Origin: an uncultured Eubacteriaceae bacterium
GTDB taxonomy: Bacteria; Bacillota; Clostridia; Lachnospirales; CAG-274
Direction: 5' to 3'
Assembly: GCA_947565475.1 (NCBI GenBank)
Contig: CANOGI010000002.1
Location: 1-31,447, forward strand
Length of the DNA stretch: 31,447 bases
Shown here: piece by piece, positions 30,442 through 31,447 of the stretch
Numbering within the stretch: position 1 is the stretch's first letter
Layout of the letters: every line of letters starts with the position of its first letter
Notes under the pieces: generated by a model
Databases searched by the model: none
Told to the model about the DNA's origin: nothing
The model's input: only the letters and a program-made list of their open reading frames with translations
Made by a program: the position numbers and the translations under genes

Positions 30442-31056
30442 ATGATATTTAAAAAGAAAACAGAAGATTTCGCGAAACTTGTTCAGATTAAAAATTTACC
30501 TATTCTTATTCTTGACGAAACATTTAACTACGCTTTTAAAAATAATAAAACAGACAAAATGGCGGCACTTGAGGAGGAACTCAGAGGGCTTCTAAAAGAA
30601 CAGGGCGGGCTTAATTCCGAATATGATAAACTTATTAAAACGAAAAAGATAAGGCTCTCAAAGATTTTAAATCTTTCGGGCGAAATTGACGATAGCGATT
30701 TAAGCGAAACTATAAAAAAAATGGGTACTAATCAGGAGCTTGTCGAACACATAAACGGAAAGCTTGACGAAATACAGAAAAGAAGAGAAATACTTCCCGA
30801 ACTTATTGAAAAGAAAAACTATGAACTTTTTAGCGAAGCTGTAAAGATGTCTTATAATAATATCGCTGAACTACATTTAAAGGTTAAGACTCTTGAGCCG
30901 CAGGTTCAAAAGCTTAAAGAGAAGCTTAAAGAAAAAATAGGGGAGAAAGATAAAGTCGATAGTGAATATAAAGAAAAATCTCTGTTTTTAAGGACGTTTA
31001 TTGGTCTTGAGGGAATAGAGATTCTTAACGAAAGGTATGGAAAAGCTATAAAATAA
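30442..31056 (+). CDS. Unrecognised coiled-coil protein, possibly motility-related
   Basis: A 204-residue soluble protein with no signal or membrane segment. Most of it is helical and heptad-like: about 37-75 (DKMAALEEELRGLLKEQGGL), 95-125 and 145-180 (VKTLEPQVQKLKEKLKEKIG). A non-coiled start IKNLPILILDETFNYAF and end FLRTFIGLEGIEILNERYG may be the conserved surfaces. I do not recognise the family. The helical pattern with NYELFSEAVKMSYNN faintly recalls FlgN-type export chaperones, which would suit the sigma-28-like promoter at 30321-30348, but this is a guess. GGGAGGTG precedes the ATG. Its stop overlaps the acpS start by one base (TAATG), so the two are translationally coupled. Confidence 0.8.
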   Translation: MIFKKKTEDFAKLVQIKNLPILILDETFNYAFKNNKTDKMAALEEELRGLLKEQGGLNSEYDKLIKTKKIRLSKILNLSGEIDDSDLSETIKKMGTNQELVEHINGKLDEIQKRREILPELIEKKNYELFSEAVKMSYNNIAELHLKVKTLEPQVQKLKEKLKEKIGEKDKVDSEYKEKSLFLRTFIGLEGIEILNERYGKAIK

Positions 31057-31415
31057 TGATTGTCGGAATTGGTGTGGATATTATAGAAATTGAGAGAATT
31101 AAAAAGGCTTGCCAAAAAGAAAGTTTTATTAAAAAGATTTATACAGAAAAGGAAATTAAGCTTTTTTCAGGGAAATATAACTCTTTGGCGGGTAACTTCG
31201 CCGTAAAAGAGGCTGTTTCAAAGGCTTTTGGCACAGGCGTTAGAAATTTTAAAATGACTGATATTGAGGTTTTAAGGAACGAGGTTGGAATGCCGTTTGT
31301 TGTTTTGCGAGATGAGGCGAAAAAAATATCCGAGAAAATGGGTGTGAGTAAAATATTTGTGAGTATTTCTCATAATGTTGAATGTGCTGTCGGATATGCC
31401 GTGGCGGAAAGATAA
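31056..31415 (+). CDS. acpS: Holo-[acyl-carrier-protein] synthase
   Basis: A 119-residue AcpS, which moves 4'-phosphopantetheine from CoA onto the serine of acyl carrier protein. The Mg-binding start is IVGIGVDIIEIERI, the second motif is NFAVKEAVSKAFGTGV, and the C-terminal block is IFVSISHNVECAVGYAVAE. Length is the family norm. There is no separate ribosome site: the ATG overlaps the stop of the coiled-coil gene, so translation is coupled to it. Its partner acpP is 2.4 kb upstream. No terminator is visible in the 32 bases left in the window. Confidence 0.96.
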   Translation: MIVGIGVDIIEIERIKKACQKESFIKKIYTEKEIKLFSGKYNSLAGNFAVKEAVSKAFGTGVRNFKMTDIEVLRNEVGMPFVVLRDEAKKISEKMGVSKIFVSISHNVECAVGYAVAER

Positions 31416-31447
31416 GTATTTTTAATACAATATATCAGTATCAGAGG

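Overview
The window reads as chromosomal core sequence from a low-GC, flagellated, endospore-forming anaerobe of the Clostridia, probably Lachnospirales-like. This is inferred from gene content: SpoIIR and CwlD (sporulation), a DUF3793/flavodoxin pair, flagellin, a chemotaxis cluster, Pta-AckA acetate fermentation, TTG start codons on five genes and strong AGGAGG-type ribosome sites. No phage, plasmid, CRISPR array, rRNA or tRNA was seen.

Layout. 1-3749: end of a DUF3793 gene, flavodoxin and spoIIR on +, an NfeD/SPFH membrane pair on -, then ybaB. 4095-8003: recR, thyX, and two tandem identical flagellin genes separated by a decayed copy of the thyX 3' end. 8124-10040: cwlD on -, a 780-base spacer full of inverted repeats, and an Rrf2-type Fe-S regulator. 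10266-13572: minus-strand nucleoside salvage operon deoD-pdp-deoB. 13884-17097: a cytoplasmic polysaccharide deacetylase (-), ispD (+) and tmcAL (-). 17285-22831: cheR, cheA, cheW and cheB on +. 23222-26431: pta, ackA, yceD, rpmF. 26955-31415: plsX, acpP, rnc, an unrecognised coiled-coil gene and acpS.

How the genes fit together. Pta and AckA make ATP and acetate, and TmcAL uses acetate to modify tRNA-Met. PlsX, AcpP and AcpS start phospholipid and fatty-acid synthesis. CheR, CheA, CheW and CheB are most of a chemotaxis signalling core, but no cheY is present here and the CheB receiver domain has lost its phospho-acceptor. DeoD, Pdp and DeoB break down nucleosides to pentose phosphate.

The least ordinary content lies between genes. 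At least three families of dispersed non-coding repeats occur: a roughly 225-235 base element with AGGAAACACCGCA ends (2 copies), a 94-189 base element with TATAGTCAA...CTTGAAAA ends (4 copies), and a roughly 105-135 base palindromic element resembling IS200/IS605 ends (4 copies). There are also candidate RNA controls: the spoIIR ribosome site lies inside a terminator-like hairpin, a long perfect-pairing hairpin precedes rnc, and the flagellin leader carries stem-loops with GGA motifs. A sigma-28-like promoter in front of the flagellins recurs upstream of the unknown coiled-coil gene joined to acpS, marking that gene as a motility candidate. I did not find an unmistakable new multi-gene system; all calls were made by eye.
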